Part shown: positions 10,139 to 21,060 of the stretch, one piece after another
How the letters are laid out: the number at the start of each line of letters is the position of its first letter
Position numbering within the stretch: position 1 is the first letter of the stretch
Source of the DNA: Chara braunii
Taxonomy: Eukaryota > Streptophyta > Charophyceae > Charales > Characeae
Direction of reading: 5' to 3'
Assembly: GCA_003427395.1 (NCBI GenBank)
Contig: BFEA01000312.1
Span: 45,257-72,361 of the forward strand
Length of the DNA stretch: 27,105 bases
The notes under the pieces: generated by a model
The model's input: only the letters and a program-made list of their open reading frames with translations
Told to the model about the DNA's origin: nothing
The model's database searches: none
Translations under genes and position numbers: made by a program

Positions 10139-10184
10139 AAATTTTGGCAGCCTCTTGTTCCTACGGGAAGCGCTGCCGAAATTT
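10139..10184. repeat. 13-bp hairpin capped by a UNCG-type loop
   Basis: AAATTTTGGCAGC (10139-10151) pairs with GCTGCCGAAATTT (10172-10184) over 13 bp with one G-U. Inside, TTCC-TACG-GGAA forms a 4-bp stem closed by C(UACG)G, one of the UNCG tetraloops known for high RNA stability. Confidence 0.7.
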
Positions 10185-10425
10185 CGTAGAATTTGGGGAG
10201 TTAGAATATTTTGCAGCTAGGCGCTACTTAGTAAATCTATCCTGATTAGAGAAGATGTTCGGTGACTTAGTTCTAGTAGAGGAGTTAGGATGCGATTAGG
10301 AGAATGTTCTCCCCTTGGCACAAGCATAAGTAGTACTCTTCTTTGGCCTGTACTATGATGCAGGTTTTCGTGTATCGCTTGAAGGCTTGATCTGTTCAGC
10401 CTATTCCTTCAAAAGGATCATTCTT

Positions 10426-10457
10426 CTGTTATCGCTGATAACAGGTCGGTTGCCGAC
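10426..10457. repeat. Two adjacent perfect hairpins
   Basis: CTGTTATC-GCT-GATAACAG (10426-10444) abuts GTCGG-TTG-CCGAC (10445-10457) with no spacer. Both have 3-nt loops. Confidence 0.7.
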
Positions 10458-11087
10458 TCGTCGGTTTACGACTCAACCCCAATTCACCCTCAATACTCAA
10501 CCTAAAAAGGCTTTAACCCTGGTGATTTTATTGTTTTGTTGAGGTTTCACCGATACTTTTATTGAATGACCATTTAACAAAGGTACTAAGTACTTAATTA
10601 TGGTTGGTTGGTTGGAGGTTGGGGCTTGCATGGCTAAGGCAAGGGGTATGAGAGGAGAGGTTGGTTGGAGTTGACTTCGTGTAGTGCGTGGATCTTTGCT
10701 TGATACTGTGATGTCATTGCAGGTATGTATGGAAGAGTCTCATTTGAGTTATGTTGAGTGATCGTGTCTTGGATTCAGATGGGCAAACCACACAACTGTC
10801 GTGAGAGTGAACTACCCCACAACCTTTTTTGTTTGAGTGAGACTGTTCTATTCCCGTTCTGATGAGACGATAAACCAAGCAAGCGTACTTTCGGGTAACC
10901 CCCTCAGGGCTAATCCCGACGATGCCCTTTTTGACAAATTTGAGAATATTTGTTCCTTTTCTTTGTCGGAATTTATCTTGGTGGAACGATAAAGTTCCGA
11001 GCGGAAGGGTTAGCGTGTCGCTGGTGATGCGCCAGACAACTCACCACCGCTCCAAATTCCCTCCCGCCCTAGGGACCATCTTACCCC

Positions 11088-11270
11088 TCACCCTTTGGGA
11101 CACCTCAGGGTGCAGAAGACGGAGAGGCCCTCAGGCCGGTTTTGCGCCCGTTAAAGGGTTACCTCCCTTAGTGCGCGCTTCAGCCAACGCCTGAGCGTCG
11201 GACGAAACCCCATGGCTCAGAATAGGCCACATAATGCGCCATCATCGCAGATACTCACGCAGAGCTGCAT
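11088..11270 (+). repeat. Structured repeat unit, copy A (most diverged)
   Basis: Shares with copies B and C the ordered blocks GCAGAAGA-GG, GGTTA-CTCCCTTA, GCGCGCTTCAGCC, a short stem closed by CTGA (CAACGC/GCGTCG, 11185-11200) and a later GGCCAC. Homology with B and C is read by eye over about 100 positions and is much weaker than the similarity of B to C. Confidence 0.4.
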
Positions 11271-11617
11271 AGTGAATTGGTATGTGTGGGTACTGCGTTC
11301 GAGCTATCTTATACTAAGTCCTTGCGCGCAGCCCTCGCCGATTCTCGCACTAAAAATTTATGGGTCAGGCGGCGAGACCACAAACCCGATATGGCCAATA
11401 GACTCGGGTTCTTGGTATCGCGAAGCGACACATGGGCGAAGGACTAGTCCCAGTCGACCTATGGGAGTCCGTGTACGGGCCTCACTATCCCGGACACCGG
11501 GTACCCTATGGATAGGATTTCGGGCCCCCTCCGCTCGCGCGTCGTTTGGGCCTGCCTACCCCTTCCATTTTAGGAGGTCATTAAACTAATGAGAGTTGGA
11601 GTGAGTTGTTCTCTTTG

Positions 11618-11965
11618 AATTTTCATGGTTGGATGTTATAGTCCGTGGCAGCCGTCAAAGTCAAACCCCTTGATGGTTGACCGCCACGACAGCTTAAAGT
11701 TGTCTACTCAACCCCTCTGCACAGGGTGCAGAAGAGGGTGTGGTCTTCAACCGCACATGACGGTTGTCTTGCGTCGAGAGATTACCCCTCAAAGCGCCTG
11801 TCAGTCGACACTTGAGTGTCGAGCGCGACCCTCGAGATTATCAAGGGCTGCGAGGCCACGAGTACCACAAAGTACCCCATCAGCGCGAATGCTTGCGTAT
11901 GCTCGCATGGCTGGTTGGCAGGAGGAGGCCATGCGCTCGCTCGACACGTATACAGAAGTCCAGCG
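11618..11965 (+). repeat. Structured repeat unit, copy B
   Basis: Matches the reverse complement of 23998-24395 over its length: TTGGATGTTA, AGTCCG, GTCAAACCCCTTGA, GAAGAGGGT, GCGTCGAGAG, the hairpin CGACAC-TTGA-GTGTCG (11806-11821) and the block around GCTTGCGTA. Internal stems include GTCAA/TTGAC, CAACCG/CGGTTG and a CCCTCGA stem. No protein reading frame is shared. It may be a dispersed element with a structured RNA intermediate or a processed copy of a structured gene. Confidence 0.75.
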
Positions 11966-12338
11966 CGCGATACCTATCTGATCTTGCTGCCTAAGGTAAA
12001 GGGTCGGATACTGAAGGGACTAGGAGTGTTGTTGTACTGTGGTGTTGTTCATGGTGGTTGTTTTGTGTGTTCTCGTGTTGTTATGCGTGATAAGTGTGAG
12101 AGCTGTGGCATAACGCGTGGTGAGTGTAGCGCGTCCTAGTCGACCGGCGTCGGATCATGTTTGGGACTTCAGGCCCCCCAGTACGGCGATTCGCGTACGG
12201 GTTCAATTTTTGGGCGTTCGACCGCGCGTAACCCCCTATGCTACAGCGAACGAGAAACGCCCTCGGTTGGGCCACCTCTGCAATTGCATACGAAAAACTT
12301 TCGCATGTGGTTCAGTAGCTCGGCAGGGTTACGCCCAC

Positions 12339-13151
12339 CTAAGGGATGGTGACAGCTCCCGTAGGTGGAGGTAAGCGGTGCCTCGGTTGACCCTGTCCCG
12401 TCGTAGGGGCTCGCGAGAGGTACGGCTGGCGCACTCGACCGGAGCGGCAAACGCTCTCCGCGACAAGTTCTGCATAATCCTGCGTGACGCGGCCGGGAGG
12501 GTCCCTGTGCGGGACCAATGCGCTCGACAGCGTCTGCTCCTATTCTTCGTCGGCGCTGTAGTCGAAGCGACCACGGGCCTCGCCCCGAATGAGTTGCGAC
12601 GAAGGACCGGAACCCAAATCTCCCCCTTCCGTGGGAGCACCGCTGGATTCGAACCCGGTGCACATCTGGAGAGGCAGCGACAACTCTTGGTCGCCTTGAA
12701 CGTTGCAGGGATCCTCCTGGTCGATGTTCCTCTTCTCCACCAAGTCAAAAAACTCCCGTGCCGAAACAACATCTCCTACTGCAAGATCTTGGTAGAAAGG
12801 GGTGTTCACAACCCCCGCCCCAAACTCCTGGAACAAATCGAAAGACAAAACCACCCCTTTGAAATTGACAACAACGTCGCCCTTCGAACTGTAAACAGTG
12901 TGCAGCTTATAATGTTGCGTGTTATCCTTTTTAGCAGGGTGCCATCCGGCCACCGCCCCAAGAACCCTACGCCTTTTTTTGTCTTCGAGGAATATAACAG
13001 GACCGCACGGAGGTTTGGTCGGCTGGGACTCATCCCTGCAGCACCAATCGACGAACCATTTGGTATGCGCATGATAGGACCATGATTTGGAGATCCGCGA
13101 TTCCCTCCCTAAGGTCCCGGTCGGCTGCTCCTCGCCCCTTGACGTCGACAT
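12339..13151 (-). pseudogene. Unknown protein, one in-frame TAG
   Basis: The most plausible start is the ATG at 13151 (MSTSRGEEQPTG); the frame is open upstream to 13202 without an ATG. It reads about 203 codons to TAG at 12540-12542, then continues in the same frame with plausible sequence (EQTLSSALVPHRD, TQDYAELVAESV) for 66 more codons to TAG at 12339-12341. Features: Trp/Cys cluster HTKWFVDWCCRDES, basic loop LEDKKRRRVLG, a beta-rich middle (GDVVVNFKGVVLSF), and an acidic or Gly-rich tail. I recognise no family and no transmembrane segment. Codon pattern and composition look genuinely coding, unlike the opposite-strand ORF. It may be a separate exon or a fragment of a mobile-element protein. 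Confidence 0.45.
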
Positions 13152-13202
13152 TGTGTCTGCAACGGTCAAAGATACAAAAACAACCGAACACACGGATAGC
13201 AT

Positions 13203-13513
13203 AAATTACCCACCCCAGTACAGAGGTCCGTTTTCCACAGACCCACATGCCGCAGCACATGAACGGTATCGGCATCGAAATCAACTTAGAAAAAAAACAT
13301 TTGTACGAAGTCCGGATCTCGAGGAACTAAACAAATTTGCAAGAAATTGGCGAGGTCTGATAACGGCAAGTGATGGTAAAGATAGTCACTGATTGTGAGA
13401 CGGTTTGTTGACTGTTGGACTGTTCAGTTCACAAGTGCCGATCTAATAAGAACGCACACCGAAGGTGTGCCAACAACGCACAAACATGACAATCGACTAC
13501 ATGAGCACATGGC
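13203..13513. other. No gene recognised
   Basis: About 310 bp between the unknown protein remnant and the first hairpin-motif copy. Nothing convincing is seen, apart from a short inverted repeat (GCACACC/GGTGTGC) near 13453. Confidence 0.4.
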
Positions 13514-13798
13514 AAGTTCGCCGGCATCCGCACTTCGTCACGTCGTGCTCAGGCTTGCGTGAAATCTGGAATCGAGCGAACTACAAAAAATCGCCGGCAG
13601 TTTTCCACACCCTGTCCACGCACACGTGGTCCGCCGGTATCCGCACTTGTTCAGATCCGTTTTCAGCCTTCATGCAAAGTTCGGATGCCGGCGAACTTGA
13701 TGAATTTGTCGGGCAGCATCATGGACGGACAACGCCGTGAGATCGCCAAACTCCGCCTCTCTGACCCCCGGTCCCCAGCACAAAGCCCCCAACACTTG

Positions 13799-14066
13799 CC
13801 CCAGTTGCGTTTGAGCATCGCGAACGACTGCCCGAGCAACTGTTCACCTGCGGGAACTGGAGGGGAATTTTGTTTGTGGAGTGCGAAACTCTGCTCGAAA
13901 CAGATCCAGATCCAACAAGAAGGCCCACCAAACTCGCCCCAGTTGCGTTTCAGCATCACGAACGACTGCCCGAACAACTATTAACCTGCGAAAACTGGAG
14001 GGGAATTATGTTTGTGGAATGTGAAACTCTGCTCGAAACAGATCCAGATCGAACAGGAGGGCCTTA
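13799..14066 (+). repeat. 138-bp tandem duplication
   Basis: Two direct copies begin with CCCCAGTTGCGTTT at 13799 and 13937. They share CGAACGACTGCCCGA, ACTGGAGGGGAATT, TTTGTGGA and CTCTGCTCGAAACAGATC in order. The second copy ends near 14066. Confidence 0.85.
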
Positions 14067-14969
14067 AGAGTGCTTTTTGCAATGCGCAAAGACAATGAAC
14101 GACTGTTTGGCACATCTTGAAGGTGGTCGGGCGACAACCACATCGGGATCGAAGCACAGAAAGCGCCTCCTGGCCAGTGGCCACCTCACAGGAAGAGCCT
14201 CCGGAACCCCGATTCGCACTCGTGAGCAGGCGAATTTCGCCGGGATCCGAACTAAAAAAGGCTGCAAGATACAGGGAGCCGGAGAGATAGAGAGACAGGA
14301 CCCGTATGTTTATGGTTAAAAAAATCCACGGGGAAGAAGGAGGAGCAAAGTCGCATCAGAGGCCACATAAGAATTTGCGGTGCTCGTGCAAGCGAACTCG
14401 GCTGCTGTGTATGGGCGAAACGATAAGTCGGACGCGGGCGAAGAAGGGTGGTTTGTGCGGTTCACCACTCGCCAGGAAGCCCAAGGAGAGACCAACGCAT
14501 CGCCGGAAATGCGAAGTTCACCGGGATCCGAACTTGAGGAGGGTGCGATAGAGAGAGACGGTGAAAGAGACGCACGATCCGAAATCCTGTGGTTGTTAAA
14601 TGCAACGACGATCTGGAAGCCCTCACTCACATGAGAGGCCAGTTGAAAATGAGAAGTTCGCCCCCATCCGAACTTCTTCTGCTGTCCGGTTTGGCGATAT
14701 GCGTAGCTTGGCGCCGGATTCAGCCAAGCTCGAACGCAGGACCCGGGCCAACATGTTCTGTGACCCTGTCCGCGCAAAATGAGATGTCCAGGTTCGGGCG
14801 GACTTGGACTGTTCTTGCACTCCACGAGGGGTTCGGAAGAGCACTGTCAGTTCAATAAACAGGCGAAAACGCCAAGTTCGCCGGGATCCGAACTCAAGGA
14901 CGCACTTGTGCGGTTATCGCAACCCGAGATGCAGCACGAATCCGTGCGCACCTCTGAGGTTAGACGCAA

Positions 14970-15138
14970 ATGCGGGTCCGATGAAAGGGCATGTGGAAAA
15001 GGCGAAGTTCGCCGGGATCCGAATGGTGTGCGAGCGAGAAATAGAGAGAGAGAGACAGGTTCTGTGCTTGCGTGTTTGGTGAAATCCACTGCGCAGCAGG
15101 AAAACCACAGTGTCATTGGAGACCAAACGAAATTGAGT
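14970..15138 (+). repeat. About 170-bp dispersed repeat, first copy
   Basis: Direct relative at 16798-16985. Shared blocks: GCGGGTCCGA, GGGCATGTGGAAA, the hairpin motif, GCTTGCGTGT, TGGTGAAATCC, GCGCAGCAGGAAAACCACAG and GATTGAGT or AATTGAGT. The repeat shows that at least some hairpin motifs travel inside a larger unit. Confidence 0.75.
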
Positions 15139-15601
15139 TGAAGTGGATTGCTCGGGTATCACACCACAAGTGCGCGTGAACTCGCACTCAGATGGACACC
15201 AAGTTGCGCACACCATCAGCGTGATGATTTTATATGGCCGTTTGCTTATCATTTGCACATTCCCGGGTGAAAATATCATTAAATCTTTGCATGGACAAAA
15301 AACATAACATCCGTTCTTAACATTAACTCTTATCATCTCCGCTTGACCTTTTGTTTTCGTGGACGTCACGTTACACACCCCACGGAGAGTTTCGAGAAAT
15401 CGCACAATGCAAAAAAACGTCCTACCGCACATTGCGGAACAGACAACACTGTTTTCACTGCGAAAAAACATTCTGTCACGCACTGCACACTACGAACACA
15501 CTCGGTATAGCGTCTACTTGCAAGTACTTCCTCCAACACCTACTTCATATCTACCATTTTCGGCTACACAAATGCCTCTCACACCTCTCGCTCCTTTTCC
15601 C
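15139..15601. other. No gene recognised
   Basis: AT-richer than its surroundings. A minus-strand ORF at 14914-15483 overlaps repeat sequence at its 3' end and has no motif. Nothing else is supported. Confidence 0.35.
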
Positions 15602-16573
15602 TTAAACACAAGGTCTGACAACCCGTCCGGATCTAGTGACGTACGTGGTTTCCCACGGACGAGGTCGTGAACCGAAGCCGTACATAGCATTCATTGATGA
15701 TCCGTACACGTGGATCTGCGGTCCCTCGACTGTTGCATTCTTCGAAAATACGGACATGTATTTCATCCTGACAAACCCCCTGGTCGTGCTAAGGATTTCC
15801 CCATACAGTCTCGTATGTCGGACACTTTCTCTTCCACCTCATGCCACAATGAAAAATCGTCGACCTGGCCTGCTATTATCAAATCTGACCACCCATCTGC
15901 ACCGTGGTACCGCAACGGGCAGAACTTGTACGTCGGCCTTCCTCCTGTTGCCTCGATTGCCACCTCGTTCTGTGACACACTCACAACAGCATCGACGAGT
16001 TTCGTGCTTTTGTTCGAAGTAGCGACACATAGCACTCTGGCAAAAATAACACTCGACAATAGTCAACCGTACACCAGAGTATGACACAACTTGTGGACAA
16101 ATCCTGGGGTGGCGGAGCGGGTACTGCTCCAAGAACGAACAATGACGAGTGCAGTCCAGCAACTCTTGTTTCCGCGATCTTCCCCAAGTTCGTGGCGAAG
16201 ACTTGATGACGAGCGCAGTCCAGCAGCGGAGTGTTTTGCGCACATGGTTCAGGAATTTGTACTCGAGAACACTGTCAGGCAGTGTGATGAGGTCACCGAA
16301 CTCTAACATATTGGCAAACTTGTAATGGCTCGCCCAAGGGCAGCCACTCTCCATCGCTTTCCAAATAACATCGCTCCAATTGTCAAGATGTCGGTTCGTG
16401 CATGGGACGACGGTCATCCATGGGTCCTCTTCGAAGTCCTCTCTGGTTGCTCCGTCGATGCAAGTATGACCGTTATAATGTCGCACCGATCTCGCACAAG
16501 GAGGGAACGGTTCTGCTAAGCGCATGTGCGTCTCGGGACTCATGCTCATGCTTGTCGACGGTCTCAACGACAT
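15602..16573 (-). pseudogene. Unknown protein remnant in three frames
   Basis: Protein-like sequence passes through three minus-strand frames in order. Frame 1 (16573 to about 16050) carries DFEEDPWMTVVPCTNRHLDN, WSDVIWKAMESGCPWASHYK and FANMLEFGDLITLPDSVLEY. Frame 2 (about 16059 to 15766) carries STKLVDAVVSVSQNEVAIEA and SLWHEVEEKVSDIRDCMGKS. Frame 3 (about 15790 to TAA at 15602-15604) carries MKYMSVFSKNATVEGPQIHV and ends TRSGRVVRPCV. The second shift lies beside a C5 run at 15776-15780. The ending resembles C-termini common in mobile-element proteins, but I recognise no domain. Frameshifts may be decay or assembly error; two short introns are also possible. Confidence 0.35.
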
Positions 16574-16797
16574 TATGCACCCTACACATCACGCGCACAT
16601 ACCAAATGACACGTACTCGTAAACAAATTCGGCAAACGATCCAACAGTGAGGCCTATCTAAGCTGAACTATCTATAACACGTTTAACAACGGGAGTCGTG
16701 AACACCCAGCAAATGATGACAGAAAAATGCGCAATCTTTGCAGTCTAATTATTCAGAGTCAGTGAAAAAACAACTCGTTCGACGTTTGACTGCAAAG

Positions 16798-16985
16798 CGG
16801 GTCCGACCACAGGGCATAAGGAAGTCCAGAGTCAGATCGACGGGCATGTGGAAACGCGAAGTTCGCCGGGATCCGAACTTATGGACGGTGCGAGACACAG
16901 ATAGGTTTTGGGCTTGCGTGTATGGTGAAATCCGCAGCGCAGCAGGAAAACCACAGTGTCGTTGGTGAGTACACGAGATTGAGTA
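16798..16985 (+). repeat. About 170-bp dispersed repeat, second copy
   Basis: Counterpart of 14970-15138, with a short extra segment (AAGTCCAGAGTCAGATCGAC) ahead of the GGGCATGTGGAAA block. Confidence 0.75.
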
Positions 16986-18344
16986 GTCCGCCGCCATCCA
17001 AACTTGTTCTGCTGTCCGGTTTCGCAAGGTGTCAAGTTCGGTGCCGGACGCAGTCAATGTTCGACGACCGGAATAGAAGAACCATTTCAAATGTCGCGCC
17101 AGGGGAAAACGCGAATTGCGGATTCGGGCGAACTTGTGCTCTTGTTGCACTCACGGGGCGACAGAAAAACCACAACTGAGAACACGCCAGAATGCGAAGT
17201 TCGCCGGCATCCGAACTTAACGAGTGTGCCAGGATCCGTTCTTGCATGGTTGGTAAAATCCAGGAGGCACGAGGTCTACCACAGCCACAAACGAGGTCCG
17301 ACGAGAAGGTGAAGTCCGCCATCAACCCCAATTTGCGTATCGTCCAGTCTCGCCACATGCGATGTTTGGTCTTGGACGCCACTAACGTTCAAAGATATGA
17401 TTCGAGCAAGCATGTTGGGTGATTCCGCTTCGGAACAACGTGAAGTATACAGACTCCGTTATTGTTCAAATCCACAGGGCATCAGGCGAGCCACATACAT
17501 ATCGTGCGGAATGTGGGAACCTGAAGTTCGCCGGGATCCGGACTTCCCGAGAGTGCGTGAGAGATAGAGACGACTGTCTGCCAAAGTCGCAGTCCCACAC
17601 TCTCCTGAAGTTCGGATTCCGGCGGACTACGCATTTTCAAATATCCTCTGGTGTGGCTGTGGACCTGTGGTCTGGGCTTGCCCCGCGTATTTGCACGACA
17701 ACAGAAGTTCGCCCACATCTGAACTTCACGTACTGGCCAAACTAGACATCGATCCACGATCGTTAGCCATGTCTACGTCCGAACTTAACATCTCACGAAA
17801 TCGGATAGTAGAAGAAGTTCGGATTTCGCCGAACTTCGCGTAGTCACCGGACCCCTTATGCGCATGTGGATTTGGACACCGTCAAGATCCGTGCTCGTGC
17901 TGCCGTTCAAATCTAGGGGCGCATGAGAGGACATATGAAAAGTCAAAGTTCGCCGGAATACGAACTTTTTCTGATGTCCGATTTCGCGATATGTTAAGTT
18001 CGGAGGGATGTACATCCAACGACAGCACCAAGACCACAGCCATGTGAAGGGATATGTGAAAATGCAAAGTCCGCTGGGATCCAGACTTCAACAGAATGTG
18101 GGACTGGGAGATTGGTTGAGAGTTCGAGAGAGAGGTGGACGAAGAGATGGAGAGAGATTGAGAGACATCGAGAGAGAGAGATGGAAACGGGAAGAACCGG
18201 GCGGTCAAATGCTGGCATGAGGGAACGAATTTGCGCGAGAGTTAGCTCTTCGGGTTCGTTGATAACCGAGGTTCGATGCGGCCCGATGGCCAATGTCGGT
18301 TGTCGGGCCACAACGAACCTTGTGTATCAGCAGACCGGACGGCG

Positions 18345-18520
18345 TAGAAGTTCGCCAGCATCCGTGTTTTTCTCTCTGCCTCTCTCTCCAACACACCGGC
18401 GATCCCGGTGCATCTTGAGAGCTATGGGGATATGTCTTGGATGTCGCTTTGTGAAGATCCGTGTTTTTCTCTCTGTCTCTCTCCGACACCCCCACGATAC
18501 CGGTGAAGAGGTTTGTGAAG
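18345..18520 (+). repeat. 97-bp imperfect tandem duplication
   Basis: TCCGTGTTTTTCTCTCTG recurs at 18361 and 18458, each followed by a CTCTCTCC run, a CACAC/CACCC segment, and CGAT-CCGGTG. The first copy joins a degraded hairpin motif (AGAAGTTCGCCAGCATCCG). Confidence 0.75.
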
Positions 18521-18559
18521 ATCCGGATGGTTGGGTAGACGAATGATTGCGTCGGATCA

Positions 18560-21057
18560 GTTGTGCATATGATGCCTAACGCAAGGTTTGTTGTCGACAC
18601 GAGCATTTTGTTCTTTGCTCGCTTGATTCTGATCATTCTACTTGCTAGACCACTGGATTGATTGAACGGTTGTTTGCTACTTCGAATGCCGTGTGGTCTT
18701 AAAGAGTCGAAATCTTACAAACACACACACACGAACACCGAACGCGCACAAACGTTTCGTTAATCGCTGAATCATATGATCGTTTTGTCTTAATCTACTG
18801 CAAGTCTTCTTATGGACCGTATCGACTGATCGAAGATTCACTTGCATAGCTTGCGACGCCTTGCGTCAGGCATCACACACGCACTTTCCATGGAAGGGTG
18901 GCTCGTCCAATCAACTGCTTTGGTCATTTTTTTCTCGACTGGTTGATTTCATCACTAAATCCCTGGTGACGATGGGACTCATTAGAGGAACCGCCCGGGT
19001 TTAAAACTTTCTCCGCACATCTTTATACGACAGTACACGTGAAAGCAATGCAAACATACATGGCACGCAGAGCAGGGCAATACACGACGCAATGTAGGGG
19101 ACAGAGAAATACACGAAACAAACAAAACGCATGCAAACAACGCTAGTCGCCGCAAACATACATAGCGCGCACAGCAGGGCACGAGTAAACGCAGAGGCTC
19201 GCTCACTCGTGCGCAGTCACACGTACACACACACATGGCATCACTCTCGCACATGGCATCACTCTCACACATCCGCGTGGAAAACGAACGTCCCATTCCA
19301 TCAGTCACCCTTTCGACAGGTACTCACCGCGTGACCGCGATGAAGTGTCGTGTAGAGAATGGATCCTTCGCACCTAACCTGAAGCCGCGGAGAATACAGT
19401 GAAAGCGTCGCGACTTGCGTGGTGTGGCGGCGGATGGTTTGCGTTGAGCGAGCGGCGCGCGTGCGAAACAAGCCCGTCGCCAAGTCACTCATTGACACGA
19501 AAGACAACGCCCGTGCGTGTTGCTTGCGGTCGCCTGTGGTTGTCGAGTTCTGCGCAGTTTGGACGACGTGCCGCAGCGCTGGAGATTGAGATGACGTCAA
19601 TCACCGCGGTTCACGGGTGATGGTGTTGACGAGAGAGGGAGTTCGAGTGGTTAGTCCGACAGCATCTCCCCACGACATGCGATGGTGCAAAATGAGCATT
19701 TGGGGGGCGGGTTTTGTTTTATAGGCTCGAACGCCTTCGACACACGAATGGCTTTCCGCGCAGAACGGAAGGCCTTTTTCGAAATCGAGGGCCCGGGTGG
19801 GGGGGGCGGGAACTTTAGCCCCATTGCGCCGAAAGGAAAAAGCGTGGGAGTCCGAGAGCCGTTCGATTCGCCCGATCGACGCCCACGGTCCGCCGGTGCA
19901 AAGGGCCTGCATACGACACTGCACGGTTGAGGGTCGTTGCTGACAATCGCTCACGGGCCTTAACGGAGGCTGTTGGGCGACTAGGGGGTGTCAGGGGGGG
20001 GGGGGGCTTTTCGCTGAAGGGAAGGATGACCTTTCTCCTAGACGCCAAACGAAATGAACGGCCAGCCCTGGCTTAGCCGTTCGATTTGAGCATCGCACGG
20101 CCGTTTCTCGCAGCGAACAGGGCCTGCGGGGTGAACGTGAGACCCGTGAGCGGGGTGGGAGGCTACCGGGAGGATGAACGTCACACTGGAGAGACGCGCG
20201 AAGGATTCCACGAAAGTGGCCCTCCCAGTTCAGCCTCTCCTTCCCCGGAATCCATCGTGTTCGACGAGAGCTCCGCTGTGCTGCGCCATCGTCGTCATGC
20301 GCCCCAAGCTGCGCCATCGCCGTCTTCCGGCCCTTGCTGCGCCATCGTCGTCATTCGCCCCGATCTGCGGTGCGCTGTCGTCGTCCTTGGTGATCTACCT
20401 CCCAGGTGCGCCGGCGTCCGGAGACCGTCCCGCTTCACGCGAGCCTTTTCGCGCGTCATGACAGTCTCGAAATGTTGCGGGTCGTCGCTAGTCTGCATGT
20501 CGTGTTTCCCTATCCATCCACTCCTCTCTCCATTTTTTTGCCGCCCCCACCATTTGTTCTTCAGTAATGTCCCTGTCCGCCGCTCGCAGTCTAGCTCCTT
20601 GTTTGTGGTGTGCAGAGCTGATCGCGCAGGCGACCGTGGGTGACGTGGAGTCGTGCCACGTCGAGTGAGACAGATCGCCTGTCACAGAAAGAAAAAAAAT
20701 CCATTGCTGCGTGCCGCGCGCCGACGGCCCGAGACAACGACGCCCGCCTCGAACACTTCTTCCTCGAGGAAGTGCATGCTGTCGACCAGTCCCGTGCTGG
20801 CGACGGGAGGCTAGTACTGCATGCTGTCGAGCAGTCCCATGGTGGCATGATCGAGCGAGCATGAGCGCAGAAGAAGTCATCTATTGGTTCGTGCCAACGC
20901 GTTGATGCCACCGTGGGATTGGTCGTCGGCAGGCAATACAAGCTTCTCGTTGTGCGCTGCTTTGTTCGTTGATTAAGAGCAGACGGTTGCTAGCGGTGGG
21001 TCCGGTCCCCTGTGTGTACATCAAATTGATGGTTTCGAGCACCACCCGTTCACCCGC
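18560..21057. other. No gene recognised; short repeats
   Basis: Contains a (CA)n tract near 18720, a 102-bp direct repeat with GCAAACATACAT at 19050 and 19152, a 17-bp tandem CACATGGCATCACTCTC near 19233-19268, G13 at 19994-20006, TGCGCCATCGTCGTC tandem words at 20281-20350, and a 45-bp repeat TGCATGCTGTCGA at 20773 and 20818. ORFs here (for example 20086-20643) follow the repeats and change character midway. No domain is visible. Confidence 0.4.
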
Positions 21058-21060
21058 ATT

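Larger units (their letters stand above)
9780..12338 (+). other. Hairpin-dense ORF-poor region, possible structured non-coding RNA
   Basis: No reading frame here has protein character, but strong local stems follow one another: GTGAGAG/CTCTCAC (9845-9883), GCGTC/GACGC (9890-9921), 10009-10065, 10139-10184, 10426-10444, 10445-10457, TCGGG/CCCGA around 10892-10920, GGAAC/GTTCC near 10983-10998, CACCCT/AGGGTG near 11089-11112, GGCC-CTCA-GGCC near 11128, CCCGG-ACA-CCGGG (11489-11501). The density resembles a long structured RNA such as rRNA, but I could match none of the universal rRNA, RNase P or SRP signature sequences. Strand is unknown; plus is nominal. An organellar-derived insertion is an alternative. 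Confidence 0.4.

Noticed and set aside
10840-10900. Hammerhead ribozyme (CTGATGAGACG at about 10858)
   Set aside because: The conserved GAAA after stem II is absent, and no stem III/I partners are found.
12280-12330. Group II intron domain V (GAAA ... GTGGTTC near a small hairpin)
   Set aside because: The AGC triad and the standard stem lengths are missing, and no domain VI or intron-encoded protein is found.
12300-12340. tRNA D-arm-like TTCAGTAGCTCGGCAGGG
   Set aside because: No T-arm or acceptor stem partner follows.
12640-12665. tRNA box B-like GGTTCGAATCC on the minus strand
   Set aside because: It lies inside the coding frame of the unknown protein (reading CTGFESSG). No D-arm, anticodon arm or acceptor pairing is found at the right distance.
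20086-20643. 185-codon plus-strand ORF
   Set aside because: It is built from TGCGCCATCGTCGTC tandem words and changes to hydrophobic low-complexity sequence midway. The minus strand is also open.
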